DNA of 64,000 bases from Liolophura sinensis (lineage: Eukaryota > Mollusca > Polyplacophora > Chitonida > Chitonidae): assembly GCF_032854445.1 (NCBI RefSeq), contig NC_088302.1, positions 49,322,046 to 49,386,045 on the forward strand, in the 5' to 3' direction. The position numbers were made by a program, and so were the translations under genes. Below are positions 48,560-61,556 of the stretch, piece after piece. The number at the start of each line of letters is the position of its first letter. The stretch's first letter is position 1. The notes beneath the pieces were generated by a model. It searched no databases. It was not told the origin of the DNA and saw only the letters and a list, made by a program, of their open reading frames with translations.

Positions 48560-51500
48560 TTATATTTTGCTGTTTGATTCGTCGATGTGTTCTTCAACCG
48601 ACTTAGCATTTTCAGCATGTTTCATGGTCTCTTCCACTGCCTCCGCAAGACCCTTTATGCCCCCACTCTGAAATGTTTGAGAATACACTGTCGTGTCCAC
48701 ATAGTTGGGGTTTGCTTTCTGTGCAGCCTTACGATTCAGTAGATCACGGTGAACGCGTCGTTCACCGTCAATCAGTTCACTGTGAAGATAGAACGTCAGC
48801 GATTATATATTAAACCATGACAAATTTGCAACAAGTTTTTGAAGCACATTCATTTGCTGTCAAACAGCGGAGATGAAGTCATTAGAAACTTGCTATGCTC
48901 CTAAAACATAACAAGATGAGCACGACGAGCATCAGTAGATGAAAACACAATGCTTAGAAAAAATTTAAATTAGTAACAATAATACATTGGCGAAATATAT
49001 TCTTAGCTTATCTTGTCATATACTTTTGTGCAGGCAACCAAACAACAACAATGTCCGTGTGGGCATGATTGGTGGCTGTATCAGTTAAAGTTCTATATTA
49101 TGTACAGTGTACGTCTAGTTAATTCTTACCTTAGATCAATGGCCCCGTCTCGGTTGGTGTCTAGGTACTTCATGATCATGTCCATAGCTGAGCTACTTAC
49201 AGGAACGCCGTGTTTCTTTGAAAAGATAAACATAAGTAGTAAAACATGTTTATGTCTAATATTATCCCGTGACCATCTACCTACCATGACGTCGGGGAAT
49301 CTGTTCGCTGGAGATAGAATGACTGGCGGATAGATTAAATATCCATAAGAACTTATCGATGACATAACAATATGATCAGAAAATTCCTCCTAAAATACCA
49401 GCAAAACAGATAAAGCAAATGAGTACCAAACACGCGAGCCAACACTTGTTTTAGTTCAATTTAAGTTAATTTATTTTTTACAAAAATCATTATGTGAAGC
49501 ATTGTTCAGACAACAATCTGTTATTTTTTTCTGGTACTGGCGGAGGGGGGGGGGGGCGTATTTAAAAAATGAATGATTCAAATTGAAAAATTACATCAAG
49601 TTAAGGAAATGATGTCAGAACTCACATCTAATGCTTTTCGAATTTCGGTCCGGCTCAGGTCGAAGCTGTCGTCTTTGTCCATTTGTACTAACATGTCAAT
49701 ACACCTGAGGTTTTGTTTCAGGAGGTACAGCAGACGCACGGGGTCCACGTTGATGACATCGGGACCGTCATTGCTCTCATCCATCAATTGAGACCACTTG
49801 TCGCGGTGTATCGGCAAGGATTTGTCATATAGCACTGTAATGTCCCTCTTACTCCGCAGGTTGTCCAACAGCTGTTCAAATTCAGTGTCCACAACAAGAC
49901 CCTACAATGCAAAAATGTTGATGGCAAAGATTAGTGGTCGCTTGCACAAAGTGATCGTAGCTTAAGTTGATTTAACCACCACAGCAACACAAGCTTCTCA
50001 CACATGCGGTCAATGTAGTTACGTTCAACTTACTCTGTACTCTGTGAGAAAACGGCACTATTCCTACAGAAACGATATGTCATAATGAATACTTGGCTGC
50101 ATGTATTCAGTATATGTCATAATGAATACTTGGCTGCATGTATTCAGTATATGTCATAATGAATACTTGGCTGCATGTATTCAGTATCCACACTAAGACT
50201 CTGCAACGCAAAAGTGACGATGGTAAAGCCTAGGCTTAAACAAACTGTATTTGATAATGAATAGTTGCGTAGATTCAGTATCGACTACAAATTTTGAAAC
50301 GCAAAATGACGATTGTATAGGTTAGACCTATACAAACGATATTCGGTGATAAATAGTTGCATGGAATAGAATGCCCTGCATTCTTAAAGGGTTTGTTAAA
50401 GTACTTGCATACTTACCGATAAGTCGAGCAATGTCAATGCCATGGTTTTACACTTAGCAATGAGTGTGAGGAGCGGACAAGTGTAATACACGGGTATAGG
50501 ATTATAGCCGAGCTGAAAGTAAACATACAAAAAGTGTCATCCTCGGAAAGGCCATAGATATGTAATGGGTACTGCCTTAGCCACGGATATATGCCAATGA
50601 AAGTACATGTTATTTAATTAATATATGTCTAAGGCACGTTACATGCATGTGCATTTTAACCTGCTTTCTTTAAACTAGCCAAATGTAAATCTCATGTGCG
50701 TTTTGATTGCTAGGGACATTTTACTGTAAATTTTTTTCCGGAATTCCGGAATCTCAATTTCGTGCGTGTTTTGCGTGGAGAACCCGGGAATCTTTTTAGA
50801 GCAGTAGACTTCAAAGCTAGATGTCGATTACATTCTCAAAAGCTCTTGTGTGGCGTAGCAAATTTGTGCTTTAAATTTGTTTTTTCTTCCATCTGTGATT
50901 GTAGAAAGAGCAGATACAGCGAATTCATACGTTTTATATGAATGTATAATACGTGTTATAACGAATACTCTTGATTAATATTGAAGCAGTCACCTTGAGT
51001 GTAAGTAAGGTTTTGTTCTTCAGCATGTCCGACATGAAGTTGAACAGAGCCGGGGGATGGATTCTGTTGTTGGAAAGGTCCAGCTCCAAAAGCGTGCTGT
51101 TATGAAGCAAGGCGTGCCCCATGGCTAGGCTTCCCTCATACCCGAACCCATTCCAGGCGGCGTTAAACACCCTCAGGTTAGTATTCACCTAGAAATCAAA
51201 ATAAAAACGTCACCGTAATGTTTTTTAAGTTTGGAAACTGACAAAAATACGGCTTGATTTATGAACTTATGTTGATTTAGAAATACTATTTCCTCCCGTC
51301 TGGACTGACAAATCACGTACAGATTTCCCCATAGTAGCTCTGTTATAGGTTGCCCAAACCTAAAGACAGTCACTGATTCGCCATTTTTATGTAAATCACC
51401 TTTGCCTTCATTTAGTTTGCATAGCTCATATGGCAGGGATACACTATCCATGATACTGCCAGTGCTCTTAAAGATAGGTTTGTGTACTTTATCATAGGTA

Positions 51501-54500
51501 AGAACACAAAGCTGGAGGCTGGAGTTTCTGTCCTAAAATCAACATTTCTTTTCATTTTTTTCACCGAAAATCAGCAATTGTTGTTTCCCTGTTCATTATA
51601 TTTAAATCTACCTCAAAACTATTTAACCAAAAAAAATGAGAAATTTTGCGACAATTTCATTCTTAAGGCGTGTGACCAGCTCAAAAGCACATAATCATTT
51701 GAGTGCAAGAAGAGCTTCCCTATAGTGGTGTAGAAGCACGTTAGTTGGACTTTGATCACTTACGCTGACACCGTTTGATAAGGCAACAGCACCTGGGCCA
51801 CGGATATGGTTCCAACTGACATCAAGTATATCCAAGTTATCGTTCTCTCCTGCATCACAAGAAAATGACATATAGATATGTGTCGTAGATAGTAAGGATA
51901 TGGCGTAAACATATATTTCGAAAGGCATTATATTAAAACACACAGACAAGCCTAGACAAATGAAAAAAAGAACATACCGGTAACACGTTAATAGGTACAA
52001 GCCAAAATACCAATAATCAACTAAACAAACATTCGGGTTAATGATATTTTATGCGCCGTATGTATACTTGGGGTTGAACGTCGTACGTTTAACGTCGCAA
52101 TTTTTCAATCATATGACGACGAGCAGTCATCCGATGTGTGTGGATATATTGTGTCTTCTTGTAAAAGGGCGAGCCCATGCCGCCAAAGTGCTTCCGTCAC
52201 TGAAATGCCGAAGCACCCAGTCACATTATACTGACGTCAGCCCAACCAGTCCTGTTTTTTTTTCGCGCCAACCTCACAGTGCTCAACATCAAGCGAGGCA
52301 GCAGCAAGCACTACTTTAAAAATTGTTTAGTATGACCCTATAGGTGTTTGATCTCAAGTCTCCCGACTTCTGAAAGCTATGTGAGTTTAATAGCGCAAAT
52401 TATAATATTCATAAATATAATACGTACGTGTCCGAGCGGCCGAAAATGACCAATATAAGCTTACCTAAAGCTTTTGCTATCATGATTGGCCCGTGCTCCT
52501 GGAGCTCGTTTCTTGCCAGACACAATTCCTGCAGACTTGAATTGTTCTGAAATACAAAAATGTAAAACATCTGTTCAGTACTATATTTATTTATTTGACT
52601 AGTGTTTTACACCGTGGTGAACATCTGACTTGTATAACGGTGGTCAGGTTTATGAGTGGACAAACACGGAGTACTCGGGCTAAACAACCACCTTTCAAAA
52701 GGTTACCTGGTAAACCTGACTCAAAGCCACAGACCAAACAACGACAATAAGATAGATAGCGTCAATGTGCATGAGCAAAATGGGCCATACGTGGTATAAA
52801 CAGAAGCGCATGGTCATATGCTACATTAAGGACTTGGACAAAGGCCAAGTATTCAGCCCAGGTCTAATTTGCAGCTGTCTAACTTATTGGATTCGAGATC
52901 TTGATCTCATTGGCAACAGTCACAGCGAGTCGCCGCTCCATCCGTCCGAGCCAGTGATAACACAGTTCAGTATTACGATATGTGTTAGCAGTATTATACA
53001 TAAAGAGTCTTCCCGTCTCTCTCTATTTTTCACAAACGTCGTCTTGACTGATCTAGGTTAGACCACTAACCATCGACCAATGCAGTCGTGAGTTCGAATC
53101 CGGCTTCCAACTGATCAGCTTAGACTTAAAATCAGTAGATCTGTCAGGTGTCTGCGTGCTGTGATAAAACCACTCCAGATGCCATGAGAAACATGGGATC
53201 TGAGCTTGGTGAGAGATTTAACACGTTTTTACTGAAAACCACTGGGAGGAACCATGTAAGCGCATGTCCAAGTATTGTAAGATTTACTGTGATGTAAGCC
53301 AAGAATTTTGCAGTAAATATTTGGAGGTCTGATTCTTTGTCTATCTATAAAACCATGACTGGTCACTGTTCAGTGTGTTCCTCCCAATACACCTGACCTC
53401 AGTCATGTAATAGGAGTAGAATTTTAGTCACAAAAACACAAATAGAACATAATCGTTCAAACGGGAAAAGGTTACATGTAGTTTCAGCTATGTGTAGGGA
53501 AGAGCTTACCTGTATAATGTTGGAGATTGATTTTCCATCGTCATCGGTGATTTTATTACCTGTACAAACGGAAGAAAAATGATTCTGTTATTTTGTAATA
53601 TAAGCCATCATATTCTTATATCTGTTTAATTAATTTTAAAAAAAACAGGGTTAAAGTTCATGTTAGCGTACAGTGAAGAGATACGTCACCATGGCATATG
53701 CGCTTGGCGTAACATTCCGACGGCTTTGTAAGGTGAGCCTCATGCATTGAAAACAATACCTACACTGACTATACTTTATACAAAAGTAGGAGACATTCCA
53801 GTTACTTTTGATGTGCCTGAAAATACGATTGTATCAATGTAACTGAATGAGACATACATTTTGACTTTTGGCAGGGGTTTTGCATGACAGGAAAATAAAT
53901 CTCGTTGGGGTGCAATTAGAAATTCGCACTGGAACTTGTCAGCCTGTAGTCATATATTTGACGCAAAATCACATTTAAAACTTGTCATTTTATCATTTTC
54001 CACTAACATTGCAATATTGAGATATTTGGCGTCTTGTGATGATAAGCGTCACTGGCAAGACAGGACGTGTTGGTACGTACAGTGATACTGTGATTTTGAA
54101 CATTACACCGTCAGACAATTAATGGTGGTGGCAAATACACGTCAGTTTTAGAGAGCTACTGTGTGAGAGTGAGGCACTTGTACTATATGTAATCGGCTAT
54201 ATCCATGGAACTTCCCTTCATCACATTACTTAAAGACGTCGATGACATGAAGAAAAAATCGTCGTTAGTGCCATGAGGAAAAATCGTCTCCGGATTAGAG
54301 TGATTTTTTCGGAAGAATCCGGATTCACGCTTGTCAGTGACTGCAATGACGACGAAATGGGTGGCGCATAGGGTCAATGTTCGACAGCAGTCATTTTCAG
54401 GGGGCGTCATTGATGGTGTGGAATGGGATCACTATCTTTACATGTTATGTAGGTCCTATTGACACTTGAATGACCAGCTCTAGTAGAATCTCTCCATTTC

Positions 54501-57500
54501 TGCATCCTCTTGTGAGTGGGTTTGTCTTACAAGATGACAGTGTTAGAGAACATACTCACCGTTACTACCTACTTTCAACAAGAATTCATTACAATTTCAC
54601 CATGACCAGAACTAAAGTTCGCCCAAGGTTCACTGGTCCTACATGTCTGAGATATGGTTTGTAACATTAGCATCGACATTAGCAATAACTGCCACATTGA
54701 GTGTTTCATAATGAAAATAAGCTTCGACCAATTTGTGAATGGCTTGCGAATAGAGGACGATTCACGCGATATTCACGACTTGGTTAGTGTCGTGTTGAAC
54801 TCTCTTCGGGTCATTTTCCGCTCGCCACTTCATAGCTATGACGGACTTACCTTCACCTAAGACCGCATTTTTTGAGTGTTATTGATAAACTATTTATCTA
54901 CTAAAAGATATCGAATATTAATAGCTAGAGCTCAATTCTAAAAAAAAACTTTTATCAGTATTTTTCTTCACTACAATATTATTAAAATCTTCAACTTTTA
55001 ATATCTTCATTAAGTTTGACAGGTGCATTTATTTATAACGTCGAAATGTACAAACTGGCGGTCATTTCTTGCTTTTTTGCGGATTAAAGTGAAGTGAGAT
55101 CCTTAGTTCTGAATCACTCACCTGAAAGATCGAGTTTAAAGAGTTTTAGGTTCCTGTTGCTAATTATGTGGTGTGAGAGAATAGCCAGGGCTTGACCATT
55201 AATATTGTTGTCCGCCAACACCTGTAACATAACAGCAAAGATATTTTTGCAAAATACCCGAGAGAAACTTGAGTGAATTAGTGCTTTCACTACATGTACA
55301 AATGAAAAAATGAAACGTATTAAAACAGCCACAGTCCGTTTTAAACAGCTACATCGGTTCTAAGAGAATCGTGACTTAATTTTCAAAATAACGAAGAAAA
55401 TTGATTGATTTCTTGATTAATTGATTGATTGCTTAGTGATTGGTGTCGTGCTTTAAGTTTTTTTCACTGATATAAGGGCCACCGGAAGTATCGTCTAGGA
55501 AATCGGAGTGCCCAGTGTCTACCTCCGCCATTTGCCAGATACGTAAAAAACGTCTTAACGCTACCCACGCCGACACGGCGTGAAATGGATTCGATCCTGC
55601 GACCTTCAGGTCCTTGGTCTGATAGCCACATCGAGTCAGCGTTTTAATTATCTTCGTCAATAACATAGACGAAGACGTACGAGGTGGACATCGCGGCACA
55701 GTTCAAAGCGATTTACCGGACTCACCAGATTTACGATCCATCTGTTCTTCCGCAGAAGCTGAGTAAGATAAGATATCCCTCTCGTCTCTAGACCATTGCC
55801 GGATAAATCCAGAGAGATTACGTTGTCCATATGCTTCAATATCAAACCATCGATGCAAGAGAATTTTTTTATATGTTCACTGTATATTAAAATTCAGTCA
55901 AGCATGTACATACACTCAAAGGAAACGAAGCTCCTCGTAATGACAGTTAAGAAGTTTTAAAGTTATGAGTAGTGCAATATATGAAAAGAAGCCAATGGTA
56001 TCCGTAAGAAGCAACCAAAGTTCACAGGAAAACACTGAAAAATACTTTAATGATTTACACTACACAAATATTAAGCGGACTATGTTATATTTTAAACGGT
56101 GCTATGAATGGTGGATATTTGTCTCAAAATTGTCATTTGTACAATAAGCTTTTTTAGCACTTTCAGCTTGAGAACTGACAGGCAACTCACCACTAAACAT
56201 GCACAGATGGCTTTGAAGGCTTTCCTGGTGAAGCCTACGTCTTTCAAAGTGATAATGTCATCACCAATCTGATCCAAGAACCTCGCTAAAGGCAGGACGT
56301 TTTCCCGTTCGCACGCCTTGCGATAGTACCCTTTGATGACGTCTGATTGTTTTAGGTTTCTAGGCACGAGGGACCAAGCCGGCTTGCGATCATCTGGAGA
56401 AAGAAACAGGTGCATCAGTAAAATATCTGACCCGGAGTCTAAGTCAAAGGGAATTCTGAATAAAACCACAGATTTCAAATACACATGCACAAATCTGCCA
56501 ATTAATCTAGAGCCCTGGATGTACATGTACACGGTACGACACGTCAACTGAACCGAAACGGGTTCCTGGGCATTGTTATTGATTAAGGCATAATGTTTCA
56601 CCTAGTAGAAGAAATGTTCAGAAAGTCAGAAAACAGTTCTGGCTGTGTAATACTGACAGCTCATTTCTTATTAACTTTTTGTGTGAGAAAATATTTAATT
56701 TTTGGAATTTGCAAAAAGTTCAATGTAGACTTGTATATAAAAATTTAACGCCAACCCCAAACTTTTTGTCACTTTACTGGAAATACTGCTTTACTGCAGT
56801 ATCTCTCTGAGATGTGCAGGAAGAAAAATATATTTTGTCATTTAGGCACCTTTGGGACCTTTAGGTAATTGGAACCGAATCTGTTGTTCATTTTTGTCCT
56901 TGTGGTCAAACTGATGACTTAATATTCATGAGTTGCTAGAAAACAATGCTCAATCCAGCTTGGTTTGGAGCCGCCATTGCGGGGAAATCAATTAAGAAAT
57001 TGTATGAAAATCCAACATGAAAGCATATTTAACTGTGTGGAATTAATTATTGACACACTGGTTAAAAATCATTGACTGAGTAGACTATTATACCAAACTT
57101 GGGTTCAGGCAACAGGGCAAGCTTTAAAAGTCGATATCCTTCATTCTCTCAAAATGCACGTCGCCAACTGGAACATTCACCACCCGTGTAACATCCCAAT
57201 GCCATTGGCTTAGACGTCCAGGTAATTAGAAGTCCCTGGGAAACAAATTAGCCTTAAGAGCGAAAATGACAACAGAAAGATGGCTCACCTTCGTCTTGGT
57301 CAAAATCATAGTCATCTTCTGGATTGAAGTCGGACAATCTCTGATCATTGATACGTGGTGATACTTTCGCCGAGTTCTCCTTTATCCGTGGAAGTATGAA
57401 GAACTCCGAGACTTTCTCACTGCGGAAGTCGGGCACGTTACCAGCAAGAGCTGAAGAGCTACTTCCCTTTATTGACGGAAAGATGACAGGGTCTGACAAC

Positions 57501-57535
57501 ACGGCAAAGTCAGTTTGAGGCCTCGGCGTTGACAT
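48560..57535 (-). CDS. LRRC74A-like leucine-rich repeat/EF-hand protein, tandem copy C (12 coding exons)
   Basis: The coding exons are 57289-57535, 56191-56393, 55726-55833, 55122-55221, 53510-53559, 52465-52546, 51764-51849, 50994-51188, 50417-50512, 49626-49901, 49130-49215 and 48560-48779. They join to 582 residues from the ATG at 57535 to a TAA. The N-terminal exon ends in an acidic PEDDYDFD patch like that of copy A. RNLKQSDVIKGYYRKACERE lies in a helical linker. The leucine-rich region covers about 151-389 (LDLSGNGLETRG, LDVSWNHIRGPGA, FNAAWNGFGYEG). EF-hand loops are at about 464-475 (DKDDSFDLSRTE) and 500-511 (DTNRDGAIDLSE, split by the last intron). The tail ends VEEHIDESNSKI. All donors begin GT and the phases agree with A and B. 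Role inferred only: a calcium-sensing LRR adaptor in the cytoplasm. Confidence 0.9.
50076..50188. repeat. 37-bp tandem repeat, 3 exact copies, in intron of copy C
   Basis: The unit is TATGTCATAATGAATACTTG then GCTGCATGTATTCAGTA. Looser relatives (ATGAATAGTTGCGTAGATTC, AACGCAAAATGACGATTGTA) continue to about 50360, suggesting an older, longer-period array. Confidence 0.88.
52061..52375 (-). mobile_element. Second-type SINE, minus strand, in intron of copy C
   Basis: Shares its body with the outer element at 61557-62110 (ATGCCGCCAAAGTGCT, CAGTCACATTATACTGACG, GCGAGGCAGCAGC). Its 3' part is the reverse complement of an ACGTTCAACCCCAAG type end. The tRNA-like head is worn. Confidence 0.65.
52586..52720 (-). 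mobile_element. Strongly diverged SINE body in intron of copy C
   Basis: TTTATTTGACTAGTGTTTTA then CACCGTG, and CTTGTATAACGGTGGTCAGG, resemble the common SINE in reverse orientation. The call is tentative. Confidence 0.4.
55396..55660 (-). mobile_element. tRNA-derived SINE, distinct head, in intron of copy C
   Basis: On the minus strand a box-B-like GGATCGAATCCATTTC follows CCTGAAGGTCGCA. The far end carries GCACGACACCAATCACTAAG and an AATCAATCAATCAA tail. The body differs from the other SINEs here. Confidence 0.6.
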
Positions 57536-57796
57536 CGTGGAAAACCTGGCCTTACAAACAATACAGATCTTTTGAAATGAGCACAAAAAGGCTGTTGCTA
57601 GGACTTGACTTATACGTCAGCTTAAAAATGAATGAGAATCTTTTTATTTCCGTTTTTGGCACAAAATTTGACTGATGCTTCACTCCGCCGGGCGCTTGAA
57701 TTCTGTGATAAGATATAGTTGCTTTTTTTTATGTGATTGGTGTTTCACGACGCCCGGTGCATGTGGTGAGATACAGTTCCTTTCTTGTAATTTGGT

Positions 57797-58080
57797 CGGC
57801 CTCCGTGGCTCAGTTGGTTAGCACGCTAGCGCAGCATAATGACCGAGGAGCCTCTCATCAATATGATCGCTGTGAGTTCAAGTCCAGCTCATGCTGGCTT
57901 CCTCTCCGGCCGTACATGGAAAAGTTTGTGAGCAGACTGCGGATGGTGGTGCGTTTCCCCAGGGCTGTGCCCAGTTTCCTCCCACCATAATGCTGGCCGC
58001 CGTCGTATAAGTGAAATATTCTTGAGTACGGGGTCAAAAAAACAATCAAATAAACAAATAAATAGTAAGATATAGTTGCT
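57797..58080 (+). mobile_element. Full-length SINE upstream of copy C
   Basis: Head CGGCCTCCGTGGCTCAGTTG, box B GTGAGTTCAAGTCC, body, and tail AACAATCAAATAAACAAATA. The flanks GAGATACAGTTCCTTTCTTG and AAGATATAGTTGCTTTCTTG look like a worn target duplication. A third similar block occurs at 57708-57727, so an earlier small insertion is likely. Confidence 0.88.
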
Positions 58081-59995
58081 TTCTTGACATTATATATATA
58101 CTTGCTGCAGCGAAAAGAATAGGCAGTAAATTATTACCATTGTTAAGGTTTTCTAATATGAATCGTGTGTGGTGAAAATAGGTAAAGCTTCTATGTGCTC
58201 ATGTATAGAATTTTACAAACATATATGTTTGGTGGTTTTCAACATCAACTGAACACAATTTTGTTTTCTCAAGCTAAATCTTATGTGAGAAATGAACATA
58301 TTATTTTTTCCTTTAAATTCCTAAAAGAATGTTTTGACAAGAGTCTCAGTTTCACTTTAACGAATAACATTACCTGAGATGCATGATTTTAAACGTAGCT
58401 TTCACAGTGTGGTGTATCAGAAAAGAAGGGTGGACACAATTAAAATGCTCCATTTGCACATGCGTTTTTACGTTAAAATAAACACATTTCGGTAACAACT
58501 TCCTAAGTTTTACAGAAAACCCGGAGATCATCGGGCGTGAAAAAGTACACACTACAATGAAACAATATAGGCTCATACTTAAATCGTTCATTTATGACTC
58601 AGTGGACGGTGAGCACTTGTACTTCACAAGTCATTTCATCGAAATGACCTCAATGTTAGTTAGAACCCTGTTATTCTCAGGTCGCGACATTTAAAATGCT
58701 CCATTTGCACATGCGTTTTTACGTTAAAATAAACACATTTCGGTAACAATTTTGAATGTGTTTGTAAGAGTTCAAGCGTTCACAAACCCGCCAAATTAGG
58801 TGCCTGCTGTCCATATAACAGAAACATCACAAATCTGTTTGCTTGCCTACCTTATGAGTGTGTCCACGAGTGACATATTGGTCTATCCATTCCGGTTTCC
58901 AGCAATTGAATCAAACCGAACCTAAAGGTTTGTCAAACGCGTTGCATAATGAAAATAATCCATGAATTATTGGTACGTTAAGAGAATAACAACACGAACT
59001 TTTTTTATCCTAGGGGAGAGGATAAGAATTAAGTTGAGCTGCTTGAGTCAGGACATGATTATGAGCGCGTAAGCTGGATAACGAAACGATAAGCCGGATT
59101 AACTGTACACCTGAACTGTGTACGGTTATATATATGTCGTCAAGGACACACACAACAACGGAACCCTACATATACCTATACTGGCCTTTTCACAATAAAT
59201 CCAAAAGTATGGAATATATCCTTGCAGCCATGTAGGAAATGTAATTCAGGCTCTCGCTGTATAAGAAAGCTTATTGCTCATTTGAAGGGGATATTCTCTC
59301 TGCGCATGTACATAAGATTAGTTCTATATGATTAAGTGATCACCAAGTTCAAATTTGTCAGTACAGTACAACACCATGCCAATACACTGTTGCCATTTTG
59401 TATAATCTTTCTGTTTTTAAGATGGGTGTTCAAACCATGATCAGATCTCACCTCAACATCTCTGTGTTATATACTTGTGTACCATGTTTCGCATTGCTAA
59501 ACATTTCTGTTATTATTTTTTTACAATGTGAAATTATATTCAATAATACTAACTGTGTATACAACGCATTCATTTTTTCAACAATGTACTTCACACCTAC
59601 TCATTTCCCTCCCGGCGAAATATAAAGAGATTCTCAGGTGTCTCAGAATGGATTATCATATTCACTCATAACTGGTGTGTTTTCTGTATTTTTATTTTAG
59701 TAAAACTTAAAGGAAGTGGTTTTCAAACACTTGTAAAACATGGGTAGGAAACAGCCAGTCTTGAAGTTGAGGCTGTTAAGTTTTAAAGACCTGCTGGAGA
59801 GCTTTTTTCCCTCAGGTCTGGTAGATTGGTTGCTAGTCTTTAACAGTTTCATATTGTATCTGATGGTCCTGGATCTCTCTGGGGTAACCGGACAAGGTTA
59901 TTGGTGTATTTAGTCCGGATATTTAGTGTGCGAAATGGTGACTCATTTTACCAATGTTGGACAGTATGATTACTACCTGTGAAATCAGTCAGTGG
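58081..59995. other. Intergenic, with a 58-bp direct repeat
   Basis: TAAAATGCTCCATTTGCACA onward (58 bases) is repeated exactly at 58441-58498 and 58692-58749. No gene is supported. Short open stretches such as 59398-59625 lack any recognisable domain. Confidence 0.5.
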
Positions 59996-60264
59996 GGACC
60001 TCCGTGGCTCAGTTGGTTAGCGCACTAACGCAGCGTAATGGCACAGGAGCCTCTCACCAATGCGGTCGCTGCGAGTTCAAGTCCAGCTCATGCTGGCTTC
60101 CTCTCCGGCCGTACGTGGGAAGGTTTGTGAGCAACCTGCGGATGGTCGTGGGTTTCCCTCGGGCTGTGCCAGGTTTCCACCCACCATAATACTGGTCGCC
60201 GTCGTATAAGTGAAATATTCTTGAGTGCGGCGTAAGGCCCAATCAGATAAATAAACAAATAAAT
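59996..60264 (+). mobile_element. Full-length SINE
   Basis: Head GACCTCCGTGGCTCAGTTGG, box B GCGAGTTCAAGTCC, body CATAATACTGGTCGCCGTCG, tail AATCAGATAAATAAACAAAT. It abuts the Penelope-like remnant at 60450-61215. Confidence 0.88.
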
Positions 60265-60449
60265 TAGTGAGTGATAGCTCTGGCGCGGTTGTTAATGATT
60301 TGAGTGATGTTTTCCTCAAGGCACTGTTGCTTGTAGTTGTTGAAGTGAGTGAGCATAGTGCCGGGTTGGTAGGGCATAACTGAAGGCTCATCTGGTTAGA
60401 GTGAGGAGAATGCCTGTTTTGGTGAAGGTGGTATTCTGGTAGCATACAT

Positions 60450-61215
60450 AATGGCCTGATGGTGGGTCATCGACTTGTCAAAAGGCGCTTCAAATGTATC
60501 ATCAGTATACCTGTGTCATCTTACGGGGCTGACTCGTGATGACGTGAGAACCTTCTCTTCGATATTTGACATGTATACTTTAGTAATAGGGGAAACTTTG
60601 GAACTGCTCCTAAAGCTGGCCGCTCCATGTAAAAGTATGTAGAGGTGATGTAGGTTCGTAGTCCGGGTAGGATTGCTGCTGTTGAAGCTGGAAGGATCCT
60701 GTATTTTCAGACGGATGATGTGTTAGGCGTCTTCCGTTGGGACGTCTGTGAATTCGTCTACTTCATCACAACATGATGAGCTACAGTTTTAGCCTTCTGG
60801 CAGGTCGGTGGAGTCTTTGGCAAAGCAGCTGACAATTTTTTCGAGAGGGCATAGAAGTTAAAACAGATGCTGGGCTAGTTGGTAGTGAGCAGTGTCTCTG
60901 GAACAGATGAAAATTCTCGCCTTGATCGGATCTTTATGTATTTTTATCGTAGTTCTAGCCTGTGGAGGTTGCCGATAGAAAGTTGATAGTTTTGTTGTAA
61001 AGTTTTTAGAATATTTCATTGTTCTGTACGATTTGTTCAGCATTGTCTTGAGTTCGCGACCGTATCTTGCAGTGCGGTCTATCATGGGGTCCGTCATCAT
61101 TACGCTTTGAAGTCCGTGTTGATCCAGCAACACGGTGGTTTTCCTTTGTCTGCTAGGGCGATGCTTATACATTGTCTGCTGGGAAAATGGTAATAAATCA
61201 CTGCAAAGCAACCTA
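60450..61215 (-). pseudogene. Second Penelope-like reverse transcriptase remnant
   Basis: The minus strand shows TTVLLDQHGLQSVM, then TIKIHKDPIKARIFICSRDT and YQLAQHLF (about 60858-60960), which match the KIHK region and the following Y-N-L-A-K block of Penelope-like enzymes. About 150 codons later, in a frame interrupted by stops, is RYTDDTFEAPFD (about 60483-60514), the catalytic YxDD motif. The spacing is as expected. It is diverged from the 46240-47047 remnant, and the two preserve different parts of the gene. Confidence 0.7.
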
Positions 61216-61389
61216 TATATACCTGTTCACCCAGCAGACAAGGACACAACCAACCTCTTCTGTCGAGCCTTCACACCTAGAATGATAGCTCAAACCATGC
61301 AGGTTTGTACTATAATTATTCTTGGTTTGTAGTTATTTTTTCTTGACCTTGACTGATTATGTATAGTTCAGTGAATCATGTCTGTAACC

Positions 61390-61429
61390 ATTGACTTTAT
61401 TATGGCCTTTGCAACCTAATAAAGTCAAT
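61390..61429. other. Perfect 13-bp inverted repeat (hairpin)
   Basis: ATTGACTTTATTA (61390-61402), a 14-base loop, then TAATAAAGTCAAT (61417-61429). It lies on the 5' side of the Penelope-like remnant. It could be a structural element of that transposon, but no link is shown. Confidence 0.7.
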
Positions 61430-61556
61430 TGTTGTCCATTACCAATGTGTTGTTCCTTTACGATTGCAGCTCCTAAATGCCAATCAAAGATGTGATTAGT
61501 TCAAACTGATAACACTGTGGCGCTTTCGATTCCTTTAACCAAAAAACAATGAATGA

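Noticed and set aside
54183-54860. Several 60-75-codon open stretches on both strands in an intron of copy C
   Set aside because: They are interrupted in every frame, with no recognisable domain and no convincing acceptor-donor pair.
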